Positions 6,115 through 6,349 of a stretch of DNA of 6,349 nt are shown here, one piece after another. The stretch spans positions 1 through 6,349 of the forward strand of contig CAMGRA010000052.1 in the NCBI GenBank assembly GCA_946061345.1, in the 5' to 3' direction. Under the pieces are notes generated by a model that saw nothing but the letters and a program-made list of their open reading frames with translations, made no database searches and had not been told where the DNA came from. Made by a program: the position numbers and the translations under genes. This stretch comes from an uncultured Clostridia bacterium. Its GTDB lineage: Bacteria; Bacillota; Clostridia; Oscillospirales; Oscillospiraceae. Positions within the stretch are counted from its first letter, which is position 1. Each line of letters starts with the position of its first letter.

Positions 6115-6349
6115 ATGTCAAATATCATTGTCATTGGCATCGCAGGCGGTTCCGGCAGCGGCAAGACGACCCTGATGAAAAATCTGATTGCCCGTTTCCG
6201 GGACGATGTGACGGTACTCAGCCATGACAACTATTACCGTCCCTATGAGGAGCTGAGCATTGAGGAGCGGAAGAAGGTCAACTACGACCATCCGGACGCC
6301 TTTGATACGGAAATGATGTTCGAGCATCTGAAGATGCTCAAGGCGGGCC
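6115..6349 (+). CDS. udk: Uridine kinase, N-terminal part (3' end outside window)
   Basis: Phosphorylates uridine and cytidine to UMP and CMP with GTP or ATP, the kinase step of pyrimidine salvage in the cytoplasm. Seventy-eight residues are visible of a usual 200-215; the frame runs open to the window edge. The P-loop GGSGSGKTT is at 11-19. SHDNYYRP (36-43) carries the Asp expected as the catalytic base (Asp38) and the following Tyr pair, and VNYDHPDAFD (55-64) is a family hallmark that helps bind the nucleoside. The ATG at 6115 has GGAGG at 6103-6107, seven bases upstream. It follows the nucleoside transporter, fitting direct use of imported uridine or cytidine. No good promoter is visible in the 83-base gap, so it may be read through from the transporter genes past the hairpin at 6051-6084. 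Confidence 0.95.
   Translation, partial: MSNIIVIGIAGGSGSGKTTLMKNLIARFRDDVTVLSHDNYYRPYEELSIEERKKVNYDHPDAFDTEMMFEHLKMLKAG

Overview
The window reads as a nucleoside salvage and uptake locus with every gene on the + strand. The organism is probably a fairly G+C-rich Gram-positive of the class Clostridia, perhaps a gut Oscillospiraceae-type bacterium. Support for this is strong GGAGG ribosome binding sites before almost every gene, a TTG start, a consensus sigma-A promoter, a lipoprotein signal on the binding protein, a UUCG-loop terminator, and protein sequences closest in character to Bacillus/Clostridium families. The genus is inference only.

Layout: (1) 1-345, the 3' end of deoB (phosphopentomutase), cut by the window edge. 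(2) 405-818, cdd (cytidine deaminase), with no terminator between it and deoB. (3) 819-926, an AT-rich leader with a 42-bp imperfect inverted repeat, a small GC hairpin and a weak promoter candidate. (4) 927-2165, a BMP/PnrA-family nucleoside-binding lipoprotein, followed at 2188-2216 by a textbook rho-independent terminator. (5) 2217-2383, a regulatory gap with a second inverted repeat touching a very good sigma-A promoter (TTGAAT-17-TATAAT). (6) 2384-6031, a three-gene ABC transporter operon: a double-domain ATPase starting at TTG 2384, then two BPD_transp_2 permeases packed end to end. (7) 6051-6084, a strong perfect stem-loop without a T-tract. (8) 6115 to the window end, the 5' part of udk (uridine kinase).

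How they work together: the lipoprotein captures nucleosides outside the cell and passes them to the permease pair, with import driven by the ATPase. Inside, Cdd turns (deoxy)cytidine into (deoxy)uridine and Udk phosphorylates uridine/cytidine to UMP/CMP. DeoB interconverts (deoxy)ribose-1-phosphate and -5-phosphate, so the sugar released by phosphorolysis can enter central metabolism. The transporter resembles B. subtilis NupNOPQ and lactococcal BmpA-NupABC, which import nucleosides; the exact substrate range here cannot be read from sequence.

I see no evidence for an undescribed system. The points worth a second look are regulatory: two inverted repeats at the two transport promoters, a terminator separating the binding protein from its transporter, and an unusual stable hairpin ahead of udk. 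No gene-free stretch exceeds 300 bases.
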